Position numbers and translations under genes: made by a program
In this document: one piece after another, positions 1 through 7,021 of the stretch
Layout: each line of letters starts with the position of its first letter
How positions within the stretch are numbered: the stretch's first letter is position 1
The notes under the pieces: generated by a model
The model's input: only the letters and a program-made list of their open reading frames with translations
What the model was told of the DNA's origin: nothing
Database searches by the model: none
Assembly (NCBI GenBank): GCA_031552995.1
Contig: JAVBMB010000020.1
Location: 1 to 13,895 of the forward strand
Direction: 5' to 3'
From: JAVBMB01 sp031552995
GTDB lineage: Bacteria; Bacillota; Clostridia; Oscillospirales; Butyricicoccaceae
DNA: 13,895 nucleotides

Positions 1-563
1 AGGCGTTTTTGCTCGTCAATGATTGCGCCGAGAATATCAGGCGGCGTTATCTCGTCATAGCACAGTATTCCGTCGGCGAGACACATCAGCGTCCTGGCGG
101 CCAGCATCTCATCCTTGGTGTTTATGACCCCGGCGCGCGCGAAATTATCCAGTTCTCCGGCTATCGCGTCCGCCACGCCGTCCGACAGCTGCGTAAAGCT
201 GTCGCGCACGCGCCCGTTGCGCGGTATCAGGTACGTCAGCGTAAAGTATAGCTTCGGGCTGACGACCCGCCTGCGGTTGCTGTGGATTCGCAGAACATAA
301 GCGACATATTTCTCAAACGTCCCTGCGCTGTACGGCGCCCCCTCCGGCATGGCGCGCCCGTAGGATTCAAGACACATCTCGGCGACCTGCTCCGTCAGCT
401 GCGCCGTCAGGTCATCCTTATTCTCGAAGTAGTGAAATACAAGGCTTTGATTTATCCCCATATGGCGAGCAAGCGCGCCAAGCGATGCTCCTTCGAGACC
501 GTTTTTTTCGATAACTTGTGCATATGCAGTTAAGATATCCTGCTTTTTAGTATTGTTTTTCAT
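1..563 (-). CDS. TetR/AcrR family transcriptional regulator (3' end outside window)
   Basis: This frame is missing its stop because it runs off the left edge; I read 187 codons without a stop, already near the usual 190-210 aa of the family. The protein begins MKNNTKKQDILTAYAQVIEK and carries a typical TetR N-terminal helix-turn-helix at about residues 26-45, with the recognition-helix signature GINQSLVFHYFENKDDL (residues 36-52). The remaining helical part should bind a ligand and dimerise, but its ligand cannot be read from the sequence. The ATG (complement of 561-563) follows an AGGTGG ribosome binding site about 6 bases upstream. It is transcribed divergently from the sortase gene, with a 149-base gap. 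Such regulators often repress themselves and a neighbouring operon, and a short palindrome sits just upstream of the start. The real target could equally be a gene beyond the left edge. Confidence 0.93.
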   Translation of the reverse strand, partial: MKNNTKKQDILTAYAQVIEKNGLEGASLGALARHMGINQSLVFHYFENKDDLTAQLTEQVAEMCLESYGRAMPEGAPYSAGTFEKYVAYVLRIHSNRRRVVSPKLYFTLTYLIPRNGRVRDSFTQLSDGVADAIAGELDNFARAGVINTKDEMLAARTLMCLADGILCYDEITPPDILGAIIDEQKR

Positions 564-581
564 GTTCACCACCTGTGAAAA

Positions 582-592
582 TAGTATTACTA
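582..592. promoter_or_regulatory. Short palindrome TAGTA-T-TACTA, possible repressor operator
   Basis: An 11-base inverted repeat with 5-base arms and one central base lies 19 bases upstream of the TetR-family start codon, where an autoregulatory operator would be expected. Overlapping minus-strand hexamers TAATAC and TACTAT could serve as a -10, but I found no convincing -35 at the right distance. On the plus strand a possible -10 (TATAGT at 652-657) for the sortase gene lacks a good -35. The repeat is short and AT-rich, so chance is a real alternative. Confidence 0.3.
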
Positions 593-712
593 AGGGAACA
601 ACATGCCGCTGCAGCGCGTAAAAACACATAAACTCCGGCGTTCATTTTTCATATAGTTTATCATGCCGCGCCGTCCGGCGCAACCGTCAATCCCGTTCAA
701 GGAGATGAAGCC

Positions 713-1597
713 ATGCGCAGACCATATAAATACGCTTTTATGCTTATTCTTGCGTTCACGCTGGCACTTACATGCTGCTCGTGCCAAAAGATAGAGCCGC
801 CGCCCGCGACCGAGCCGCCGACTACACAGCCGCCGACAACCGTACCCCCGACGACCTTGCCCCCTTCAACAGCGCCGACTGAGCCCCCCGAGACCGAACC
901 TCCCGAGCCTCAGATGCTCACCCGCTTCGGTGAATATTACGAGATGAACAACGACATCGTCGGGTGGATTCAAGTGCCGAACACGATAATAGACTATCCT
1001 GTGACACAGTACACAGATAACGAGTACTACCTGACGCATGATTTCCTTAAGGAGGAATCGAAGGACGGCAACCCGTTCCTCGCCGTCGAGGCCGATATAC
1101 TGACCGCAAACCGCAGCATGTCGCTGTTCGGGCATCACCGCAAAAACGGCCTGATGTTTGAGCCGCTTGTCAACTATAAAAAGCTTTCATATTACAAAAG
1201 CTGGCCTGTTTTTCATTTCGATACGCTGTATGAAGAGAGCGCGTATGTGATATTTTCGGTGTTCTATATGGCCGGCAACAGGACGGATAAGCAGTTTTAC
1301 TACTATCCTGTGGCCGAGTTTGTGGACGACGACGCCTTTATGGAGCATGTCACGCAGCTTCAAAAGCGCTCGATATTCACAACCGGCATTGATGTGGAGG
1401 CCGACGACCGGATTGTTATACTGACCTGCTGCACATACGAGACTGATGACCTGCGCATCGCGGTTGCCGGCAGAAAGCTGCGCGAAAGCGAGACTGTCGA
1501 CGGCTTCGACACCTCGATTGCCGAGCTGAACCGAAATACGCTGTATCCTCAAAAATGGTATGACGCCTTTGGCGGCTCTCCGCCAAAGGACGATTGA
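713..1597 (+). CDS. srtB: Class B sortase (cysteine transpeptidase) on a Pro/Thr-rich stalk
   Basis: Sortases cleave a sorting motif in exported proteins and join them to the cell wall or to other proteins. The 294-aa product starts with a hydrophobic export segment (about residues 7-24) ending in a cysteine cluster (CCSC, 21-24), then a low-complexity stalk of PPTT/TEPP repeats (about 28-67). The sortase B fold follows from about residue 70: NDIVGWIQVPNTIIDYPV, then FGHHRKNGLMF with the catalytic His141 (first His of GHH), and LTCCTYETDDLR with catalytic Cys240 and Arg248. The Cys-to-Arg spacing of 8 fits class B enzymes. The ATG is preceded by AAGGAG at 699-704. The next gene starts 32 bases downstream, so both are probably one transcript. 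The lipobox is poor, so membrane attachment by an uncleaved helix is as likely as lipidation. No sorting-signal protein is visible in the window. Confidence 0.93.
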   Translation: MRRPYKYAFMLILAFTLALTCCSCQKIEPPPATEPPTTQPPTTVPPTTLPPSTAPTEPPETEPPEPQMLTRFGEYYEMNNDIVGWIQVPNTIIDYPVTQYTDNEYYLTHDFLKEESKDGNPFLAVEADILTANRSMSLFGHHRKNGLMFEPLVNYKKLSYYKSWPVFHFDTLYEESAYVIFSVFYMAGNRTDKQFYYYPVAEFVDDDAFMEHVTQLQKRSIFTTGIDVEADDRIVILTCCTYETDDLRIAVAGRKLRESETVDGFDTSIAELNRNTLYPQKWYDAFGGSPPKDD

Positions 1598-1629
1598 CGT
1601 ACACGCCGCCCGCATTCGGAGGATAATAT

Positions 1630-3306
1630 ATGAAAATACACACGCTTATTTCACTGCTGACTGCCCTTGCCGCGTTTACACTGGTTTCCGGCTGCGCGCA
1701 AAGCCCGTCCGACGTATCGACGGCGACGCAGCCGGTCACAACTTCCGAGGCGACAATCCCCGCCACGCAGCCCGAGCCCGAGGCGAACCATGTCTCCGTC
1801 GAGGGGAATATATTCAAAATAACCGGCCAGACTGATTTTGACCTTGGTACGCTTGTGAGCCTGCAGCACAAAAACGATGTCGGCAACGGCGCGCTGATGC
1901 TGGCGGACGGGGCCTCGGAGGGGAGCTTTGTAAGCGCCGTTTACGATGTAGCCGAGTTTGAATATCTTGTCGCGACGTGGAACGCCGACGTTCCGGAGGA
2001 CACGACGGTAGAGATACTCGCCCGCGCGTTTATAACCGGCACGCGCAACGGCGAAACGCAAAACGACTGGACCGGCTGGCTGTCCTGGGGAGAGTGGAGC
2101 CTGTATTCCAGGCGCGCCAGCACGGATGAAACGGACAATGCCGCCGGCCACGGAAGCGACGGCTGGGCCTTTATGCAGACAGACGAGTTCGCCGTGCGCG
2201 GCGACTCCGGCGCGACGATGGTTCAGCTTAAGGCTGTGCTGCGCCGCGCGGACCCCGCGGCTCCGCCGCCGGTGCTGCGGCAGATAACGGCGACATTCCG
2301 CAACTCAAACGACGGCAAGGCTATAAAGCCTACATATATTGAGGAACCTGTCGGGCTTCTGCCGGAAATCAATATAGGCAGCCCGGCGTATTCGCAGATG
2401 GTGCGCGACCCCGCCATCGGCGACAGCATATGCAGCCCGACGACGGCAAGCGTTTTGCTAAACGACCGCGACCCGGGGCTTGATTTGCTGCCCGAAGAGC
2501 TTGCGCTTAGCACGCAGGACTTTAACTACGGCTTTGGCAACTGGGCGTATACAATGGCGGCCGCCGCGGCCTACGGATACGAGACATACGCGCAGTACGG
2601 CGACTTTGACATAATGCTGCAGGAGCTTAGCAAGGGCAACAGCGTGGGCATGTCGGTGAGATACAGCAACACAAAAGGCGGCAAATACCCGTACCTTGAA
2701 AACGGCGCCGCAACGGGCACGCCGGGGCATCTGATTGCGATAACCGGCTTTAAATATATCGATAATGAGCTGTATTTCCTGTCCAGCGATTCCGCCGCGT
2801 CAAGCGACGAGCTGTGCGCCGGCAACGTGCGCGTGTATAAGGCGTCGCAGCTTAAAGAGGCGACAGGCAGCTGCCTGATGTACATCATCCCGTCGCAGCT
2901 GCCGGAGGAAAATGCCGGCACGTCGGCCGTCAGCCGCATCGTCTGCGGCATGACAAAGCTTGACACGGAAAACGAGTATGAGCTGTCGGCCTTTGGCAAG
3001 CGGATTGAGCTGCCCGAGGACTTCACTTCGCAAAAGACCGCACAGCTCGGCCGCGGCACGCTGGCCTACAGAATCGAAGGCATAAAAACCGATATGCCAA
3101 GCGACGTGCCCAGGATGACTGCGAATGACAAGTTCTTCTACGGCAATATTTCTGTAAGCGCCGCCGGCGACCTGGTGTTCGACGCCGACGCTGCGCTCGC
3201 GGCGGCCGGCGTCCCCGCCGGGGAAGAGCGGCTTGTTACATTTTATGTTATATACAACAACGGGCTGATGTACATCGCCGAGTATAAAATGCAGCGCGGC
3301 GAGTGA
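1630..3306 (+). CDS. Lipoprotein with C39-like cysteine peptidase domain
   Basis: The 558-aa product has a clear lipoprotein signal (lipobox LVSGC, Cys22) and a Thr/Pro/Glu-rich linker (about 25-55), so it should sit on the outer face of the membrane. Residues about 60-225 form a probable beta-sandwich region with many Trp residues (for example WTGWLSWGEWSLYS), as found in front of C39-like peptidases in Gram-positive bacteria. The papain-like core spans about 250-420: SICSPTTASVLL holds the likely nucleophile Cys268, TPGHLIAITGF holds His367, and Asp387 in SSDSAA may be the third residue. The last 130 residues form an unrecognised domain. The substrate is unknown. GGAGGA at 1618-1623 supports this ATG. 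It follows the sortase by 32 bases and is closed by the terminator at 3338, so the pair forms an operon. I see no C-terminal sorting motif plus hydrophobic tail, so it is probably not itself a sortase substrate. Confidence 0.85.
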   Translation: MKIHTLISLLTALAAFTLVSGCAQSPSDVSTATQPVTTSEATIPATQPEPEANHVSVEGNIFKITGQTDFDLGTLVSLQHKNDVGNGALMLADGASEGSFVSAVYDVAEFEYLVATWNADVPEDTTVEILARAFITGTRNGETQNDWTGWLSWGEWSLYSRRASTDETDNAAGHGSDGWAFMQTDEFAVRGDSGATMVQLKAVLRRADPAAPPPVLRQITATFRNSNDGKAIKPTYIEEPVGLLPEINIGSPAYSQMVRDPAIGDSICSPTTASVLLNDRDPGLDLLPEELALSTQDFNYGFGNWAYTMAAAAAYGYETYAQYGDFDIMLQELSKGNSVGMSVRYSNTKGGKYPYLENGAATGTPGHLIAITGFKYIDNELYFLSSDSAASSDELCAGNVRVYKASQLKEATGSCLMYIIPSQLPEENAGTSAVSRIVCGMTKLDTENEYELSAFGKRIELPEDFTSQKTAQLGRGTLAYRIEGIKTDMPSDVPRMTANDKFFYGNISVSAAGDLVFDADAALAAAGVPAGEERLVTFYVIYNNGLMYIAEYKMQRGE

Positions 3307-3337
3307 CATCTGCGCCGGAAAGCTGACAGCCAATGCC

Positions 3338-3376
3338 CTGCCCGGCGCGGATTAATACCGCGCCGGGCAGTTTTGT
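3338..3376 (+). terminator. Strong intrinsic terminator of the sortase/C39 operon
   Basis: A perfect 13-bp stem (CTGCCCGGCGCGG at 3338-3350 with its complement at 3358-3370), a 7-base loop (ATTAATA) and TTTTGT directly after it. It begins 31 bases after the C39 gene's stop codon. The T-run is present only in the plus direction. Confidence 0.9.
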
Positions 3377-3379
3377 ACC

Positions 3380-3419
3380 GCTGAATGCAGGCGCTGCGTA
3401 CGCAGCGCCTGCATTTAGC
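3380..3419. repeat. 40-bp near-perfect palindrome (32-bp perfect core)
   Basis: Bases 3384-3415 are a perfect palindrome without a spacer: AATGCAGGCGCTGCGT followed by its exact reverse complement. One mismatch (3383/3416, a G:U pair in RNA) interrupts it, and three further pairs extend the symmetry to 3380-3419. It lies between the terminator of the plus-strand operon and the end of the convergent minus-strand gene. No T-run follows on either strand, so it is not a canonical intrinsic terminator, though it would fold into a very stable hairpin in RNA from either direction. It could be an intergenic repeat element, a transcript-end stabiliser or a binding or recombination site. Confidence 0.75.
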
Positions 3420-3424
3420 TTGTC

Positions 3425-3444
3425 AAAAACGTAGGGCGCGCCCC
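3425..3444 (-). terminator. Weak candidate terminator of the minus-strand gene
   Basis: Read on the minus strand, GGGGCGCGCCCT can form a 4-bp stem with a CGCG loop, followed by ACG and five T residues (complement of 3425-3429). The stem is short, so this is only a candidate. The rest of the 192-base gap (3307-3498) holds the operon terminator, the palindrome and nothing else I recognise. Confidence 0.28.
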
Positions 3445-3498
3445 GCTTTTTCGCGAGCCATCAGATTTTCCAGTTAAATATAGGATTACCGGCCTGCT

Positions 3499-4017
3499 TT
3501 ACGGTATCGCTGTCACCGTCACCGGCGCGCGGTAGCCGGACAGCAATTCATACAGCCGGTTCAGTGTATTGTCATCGGCATCCGACACCCATGCCCAATC
3601 GCTGCGGTATCCGCCGTCCGTCAGCGTGCAGCGGCTGACGAACACCTCCGTTTCGCTCTCAGGGGCATCCGCGCGCCTCAGCACTATCAGATATCTGCGC
3701 GGCCCCGAAACAAGGCTTACGCCGGGTATCGGGTGGGCGCCCAGCAGTATATCCGCCGGGCCTGCGGCCCGCACGCCGCCTATGCCGCGGCACAGCCCAA
3801 GCACCTCGTCGGCAAAGCTGCCGTTATCGACCGGATAGTATGTCATATCCGGCAAATTGCTGTCGTTTTGAACATACATTTTTATATCGGCGCCGTGCGG
3901 GATATTTACGCTGCCGCGCCCGAACGCCGGGGGCAAAAAAAGTGAGTACAGGATAAGTACAGCCCCAAGCATGGAAAGCGCGCGCCTTATCGCCATGCGG
4001 CCAATCGCCTTTTTCAT
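3499..4017 (-). CDS. Hypothetical exported protein, no recognised family
   Basis: I do not recognise this 172-aa product. It begins MKKAIGRMAIRRALSMLGAV with a positively charged N-terminus and a hydrophobic segment at about residues 14-32, so a signal peptide or signal anchor is likely and the rest should lie outside the membrane. The mature part is acidic and of mixed composition, with two cysteines (in LGLCRG and SRCTL) that could form a disulphide, and a WAWVSDADD stretch. Codon use resembles that of the neighbours and the frame is intact, which supports a real gene. A GGGGGCGG ribosome binding site lies about 6-13 bases upstream of the ATG, and a good promoter lies further up (4079-4107). 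It is divergent from the SOS-regulated polymerase gene, so the two share a 218-base control region. Confidence 0.72.
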   Translation of the reverse strand: MKKAIGRMAIRRALSMLGAVLILYSLFLPPAFGRGSVNIPHGADIKMYVQNDSNLPDMTYYPVDNGSFADEVLGLCRGIGGVRAAGPADILLGAHPIPGVSLVSGPRRYLIVLRRADAPESETEVFVSRCTLTDGGYRSDWAWVSDADDNTLNRLYELLSGYRAPVTVTAIP

Positions 4018-4078
4018 GATATCCGCCCCCTGCCTTTGTATGATTTCGTTATTGTTTTGAACGGAATTTTATATATTT

Positions 4079-4107
4079 ATTATACGCTATCCCATGATAT
4101 AAAACAA
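4079..4107 (-). promoter_or_regulatory. Sigma-A-type promoter of the minus-strand exported protein gene
   Basis: On the minus strand TTGTTT (complement of 4102-4107) is separated by 17 bases from a perfect TATAAT (complement of 4079-4084). Transcription would start near 4072, about 55 bases before the ATG. The nearest LexA box (4140-4151) is more than 30 bases upstream of this -35, so direct SOS repression is not obvious. Confidence 0.68.
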
Positions 4108-4139
4108 GACGGCGCTTCGCCCATATCTGGGGGTAAAAC

Positions 4140-4151
4140 GAACGTTTGTTC
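4140..4151. promoter_or_regulatory. LexA (SOS) box 1
   Basis: GAACGTTTGTTC matches the Gram-positive LexA operator core GAAC-N4-GTTC exactly, preceded by C as in the known CGAAC consensus. It lies 13 bases upstream of the -35 of the polymerase gene, and 60 bases (start to start) before a second box. Confidence 0.85.
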
Positions 4152-4164
4152 CAATATCTGGTGC

Positions 4165-4193
4165 TTGATATTTTGCCTCCGCCGGGATATAAT
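4165..4193 (+). promoter_or_regulatory. Sigma-A-type promoter of the Y-family polymerase gene
   Basis: TTGATA (4165-4170), a 17-base spacer and a perfect TATAAT (4188-4193). The expected start site near 4200 falls at the edge of LexA box 2, so LexA bound there should block initiation. Confidence 0.85.
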
Positions 4194-4199
4194 TATATC

Positions 4200-4211
4200 G
4201 AACATTAGTTC
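4200..4211. promoter_or_regulatory. LexA (SOS) box 2
   Basis: GAACATTAGTTC is a second exact GAAC-N4-GTTC site, again preceded by C. It overlaps the predicted transcription start and lies 24 bases upstream of the polymerase start codon. Confidence 0.87.
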
Positions 4212-4235
4212 TATTATTCTGCCGGAGGCGATTAT

Positions 4236-5468
4236 ATGGAGCGTACAATCCTCCACTGCGACTTCAACGCGTTTTACTGCGGTGTCGAGCAGCTGTTCAA
4301 CCCGTCGCTGCGCGGCGTGCCGTTTGCCGTCGTCGGCGATGCCGAGCTGCGTCACGGCATAGTGCTAAGCAAAAGCCAGCTCGCGAAGGAGTGCGGCGTC
4401 AAAACCGGCGATGTGCTGTGGCAGGCGCGGCAGAAATGCCCGGATATCGTGTTTGTTCCGGCGCGCCACGGCAAATATGATGAATATTCGCGCGCCGCGG
4501 CCGAAATATATCTGCGGTATACCGATCAGGTAGAGCCGTACGGCCTTGACGAGGTATGGCTTGATGTAGGAGGAAGCGCCAACCTGTTCGGCGACGGAAA
4601 GCAAATCGCCGACACGCTTCGCGGCGTGATGAAGCGCGAGCTTGGCCTGAGCCTGTCGGTCGGCGTGTCGTTCAACAAAGTGTTCGCCAAGCTGGGCAGC
4701 GACCTGAAAAAGCCGGACGCCACGTCGCTGATACCGAAAAACACATTTAAAGATATCGTGTGGCCTTTGCCGGCGCAGGATTTGCTGTTTGTCGGCCGCG
4801 CGACAAATGCCATGCTTGAGCGGCATTATATAACGACCATAGGCGGCATAGCGCGCGCCGGGCCGGATTTTATGACATCGGCCTTCGGCAAGCATGGCCA
4901 GATGCTGTGGCGATACGCAAACGGCCTCGACGATTCACCCGTCGGCGTAGCGCACGCCGAGCGCGAGCCCAAGTCTATAGGCAACAGTACGACGACCCCG
5001 CACGACCTTGTCACACCGCAGGATGTAAAAATCACGATGCTGGCGCTGGCCGAAAGCGTCGGCGCGCGTATGAGGAGTCAGACACTGAAATGCTCTGTCG
5101 TTACGGTAGGTGTGCGTACGGCGAACCTGATGTACTACGAGCGACAGTGTTCGCTTCCGCTTCCCACATGCGCCACGCAGGAGCTGTATCGCGCCGGGAT
5201 GGAGCTTTTCGGCCGCCACCATACCTCAGGCGAGCCGGTACGTTCCCTCGGCCTGCGCGCCTCGGGGCTGTCGCATTTCGACGGCTGCGCGCAGCTGTCA
5301 CTGTTCCCCGAACACCGAAGCGCGCTGCGTCGGCAAGACCTTGAACTGGCCGTAGACAGGATCCGCGGCCGTCACGGCTACCGCGCTATTTCGAGGTGCG
5401 TGACGCTGTTTGACCGCGCGCTGGATGTTGAGATGGCCGACCGCAGCGACAGCCTGCCACGGGTATAA
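4236..5468 (+). CDS. dinB: Y-family translesion DNA polymerase (DNA polymerase IV type)
   Basis: This 410-aa enzyme should copy past damaged bases in DNA. The palm motif HCDFNAFYCGVEQ gives metal ligand Asp9 and the likely sugar-discriminating steric gate Tyr14; YGLDEVWLDV (102-111) gives Asp105 and Glu106, the other acidic active-site residues. SVGVSFNKVFAKLGSDLKKPD (141-161) is the conserved finger/palm segment, and the helix-hairpin-helix and little-finger regions follow. CAQLSLFPEH contains QLSLF (353-357), a good sliding-clamp binding motif. Where classical DinB has DMDAFF this protein has DFNAFY, as in a Clostridial DinB-like subgroup; the catalytic triad is intact. GGAGG (4224-4228) precedes the ATG by 7 bases. 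Two LexA boxes around its promoter indicate SOS induction. It appears to be a single-gene unit, since the next gene has its own promoter. Confidence 0.95.
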   Translation: MERTILHCDFNAFYCGVEQLFNPSLRGVPFAVVGDAELRHGIVLSKSQLAKECGVKTGDVLWQARQKCPDIVFVPARHGKYDEYSRAAAEIYLRYTDQVEPYGLDEVWLDVGGSANLFGDGKQIADTLRGVMKRELGLSLSVGVSFNKVFAKLGSDLKKPDATSLIPKNTFKDIVWPLPAQDLLFVGRATNAMLERHYITTIGGIARAGPDFMTSAFGKHGQMLWRYANGLDDSPVGVAHAEREPKSIGNSTTTPHDLVTPQDVKITMLALAESVGARMRSQTLKCSVVTVGVRTANLMYYERQCSLPLPTCATQELYRAGMELFGRHHTSGEPVRSLGLRASGLSHFDGCAQLSLFPEHRSALRRQDLELAVDRIRGRHGYRAISRCVTLFDRALDVEMADRSDSLPRV

Positions 5469-5475
5469 ATACCGG

Positions 5476-5504
5476 TTGATATGTGTCGGAAAATGATGTA
5501 TTCT
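5476..5504 (+). promoter_or_regulatory. Sigma-A-type promoter of the polysaccharide deacetylase gene
   Basis: TTGATA (5476-5481), a 17-base spacer and TATTCT (5499-5504). Initiation near 5511 would leave a leader of about 110 bases, in which I see no further element. It also argues against the upstream GTG at 5483 as a start codon, because that lies inside the promoter. Confidence 0.65.
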
Positions 5505-5623
5505 GTAGGTGGAAAGGTTGCGGAGCGCCCATGCCGCGCTGTTTGTTCGCATGTTTACTTCACCCCTTCTTTCCCAAAAACGCGCATACGGCGACCCCGT
5601 GCAGCGACTGTCCGGAGAGTGCT

Positions 5624-7006
5624 ATGAAATATAAACCCTTGCTTCTTACCGCGCTCATAATTACTGTGTTGCTGCTTTTCGGCTGCAGCATGGTCGAGGC
5701 CGTCTCGACACCCGGCGGTAGCAACGGCTTCGGCACATTTGTGCGCCAAATCGGGCAGCCCGGCGCGCTTATAAAGCGCGACGGGGTTTTTACATATATC
5801 ATTGTGTATCCGGACTGTGATGAGCCGGCGCTTGACACCGCGCTTGAACTGTGGGCAGGCCAGGCCGTCAATTTCGCGGTCGGCAGACGAACAATGTCGG
5901 AGGACGGGCGCGACGGCGGCACGCTGCGTATTGAGTACGAAAGCTATTATTCCGGCGACCGGTATATCGGCGTCGTCGAGAGCGGCAGCTATGTCAGCAC
6001 AGGCTCCGCCGGGCCGGAGAGGCTGGCAAAAATATTCAACTACGACGCCGAGCAGGGCAGGCTTTTAGCCCCGGTCGAGCTTATTCCATACGCCATGCAC
6101 CCGCAGATGCTTGATTTGCTGAACGCGAAGCTGGCAAGCGAGCACCCAGCCATCGCCGCCGGCCTTACTGCGGAGGAGGGCTGGCTTGAATCGTTCGTGC
6201 TCGCGCCTGACGGCGTGTATTTTATGCTGTACGACCGCGGTATACCGGGCGATAAGCTTGTGTTTTCGTATGACGAGCTGGCCGGGCTGCTTATTCTGCC
6301 GCACGAGCTCGACAGCTACGAATGGACGCTTGGCGGCGACCCTGACGCGCCCGTCGGCACTCCCGAAGACGAAGCGCCGGCCGCGCGGGTCATCGACCCT
6401 GAAAAACCAATGATAGCGCTGACATTCGACGACGGCCCCGGCGATGTGACCGGCACGGTGCTCGATATCCTCAAGCTTCACAATGTCCCGGCGACATTCT
6501 TTATAATCGGGCGGCAGGTCGGCGATTACCCTGAGCTGCTTGCGCGCATGGTCGAACAGCAGTGCGAAGTCGCCATACATACGTGGAGCCATCCTCAGCT
6601 TACGAAGCAGAAAAAAGATGATATAGCATCACAGATAACTATGACGGCCGACGCTATCGAGCAGGCGTGCGGCGTCCGCCCGGTGCTGATTCGCCCGCCG
6701 TACGGCGCGGTGAACCAGACGGTGCATGACGTAGCGGCCGAGCTTGGCATGTACCTCATCAACTGGTCGGTCGACCCGCTGGACTGGAAAAACCGCAACG
6801 CGGACAAGGTGTACGGCAACATAATGGCCGATACGCGCGACGGGCGCATAATACTGTGCCACGACCTGTATTCGTCGACGGCCGAGGCGGTCAACCGCGC
6901 CATCCCCGAGCTGATAGCGCAGGGGTATCAGTTCGTCACCGTCAGCGAGCTTCTCAGCTATTCGAATAGACCCGTCGAGGCCGGCGGGCTTTACCGGCAG
7001 CAATAA
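5624..7006 (+). CDS. PdaC-like polysaccharide deacetylase lipoprotein (NodB homology domain)
   Basis: A metal-dependent deacetylase acting outside the membrane, probably on N-acetylated sugars of peptidoglycan or another wall glycan. With the ATG at 5624 (GGAGAG at 5614-5619) the 460-aa protein opens with a lipoprotein signal ending in LLFGC. Residues about 35-245 resemble the DUF4163/DUF3298-type region in front of the catalytic domain of Bacillus PdaC; this is recognition by layout rather than strong identity. The NodB domain spans about 262-450 and all five motifs are present: TFDDGP (267-272, catalytic base Asp269, metal ligand Asp270), HTWSHP (His319 and His323, metal ligands), RPPYG (357-361), WSVDPLDW, and LCHD (His413). 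A longer frame opens at a GTG at 5483, but that start lies within the promoter and would bury the signal peptide. The unit ends at the terminator at 7022. Confidence 0.92.
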   Translation: MKYKPLLLTALIITVLLLFGCSMVEAVSTPGGSNGFGTFVRQIGQPGALIKRDGVFTYIIVYPDCDEPALDTALELWAGQAVNFAVGRRTMSEDGRDGGTLRIEYESYYSGDRYIGVVESGSYVSTGSAGPERLAKIFNYDAEQGRLLAPVELIPYAMHPQMLDLLNAKLASEHPAIAAGLTAEEGWLESFVLAPDGVYFMLYDRGIPGDKLVFSYDELAGLLILPHELDSYEWTLGGDPDAPVGTPEDEAPAARVIDPEKPMIALTFDDGPGDVTGTVLDILKLHNVPATFFIIGRQVGDYPELLARMVEQQCEVAIHTWSHPQLTKQKKDDIASQITMTADAIEQACGVRPVLIRPPYGAVNQTVHDVAAELGMYLINWSVDPLDWKNRNADKVYGNIMADTRDGRIILCHDLYSSTAEAVNRAIPELIAQGYQFVTVSELLSYSNRPVEAGGLYRQQ

Positions 7007-7021
7007 GGCATGCTTTTATTT

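Noticed and set aside
652..657. TATAGT as -10 of the sortase operon
   Set aside because: No acceptable -35 at 16-18 bases upstream, so the promoter is left uncalled.
1651..2151. 166-codon minus-strand open frame within the C39 lipoprotein gene
   Set aside because: A shadow frame of a GC-rich coding region; the plus-strand product has a signal peptide and peptidase motifs, while the minus-strand frame has none. The same holds for other long antisense frames, for example 12856-13572.
4123..4161. Direct repeat ATATCTGG at 4123-4130 and 4154-4161, 31 bp apart, on both sides of LexA box 1
   Set aside because: Only 8 bases long in AT-rich intergenic DNA; the helical phasing is suggestive but there is no supporting context.
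5483..5623. Upstream GTG start that would lengthen the deacetylase by 47 residues
   Set aside because: It lies inside the promoter, lacks a ribosome binding site and would place the lipoprotein signal in the middle of the protein.
5494..5627. Short open frame of 44 codons ahead of the deacetylase gene, with a stop overlapping its ATG
   Set aside because: Its start lies just upstream of the -10 of the predicted promoter, so it would not be on the transcript, and its composition (Arg-rich) looks like an off-frame read.
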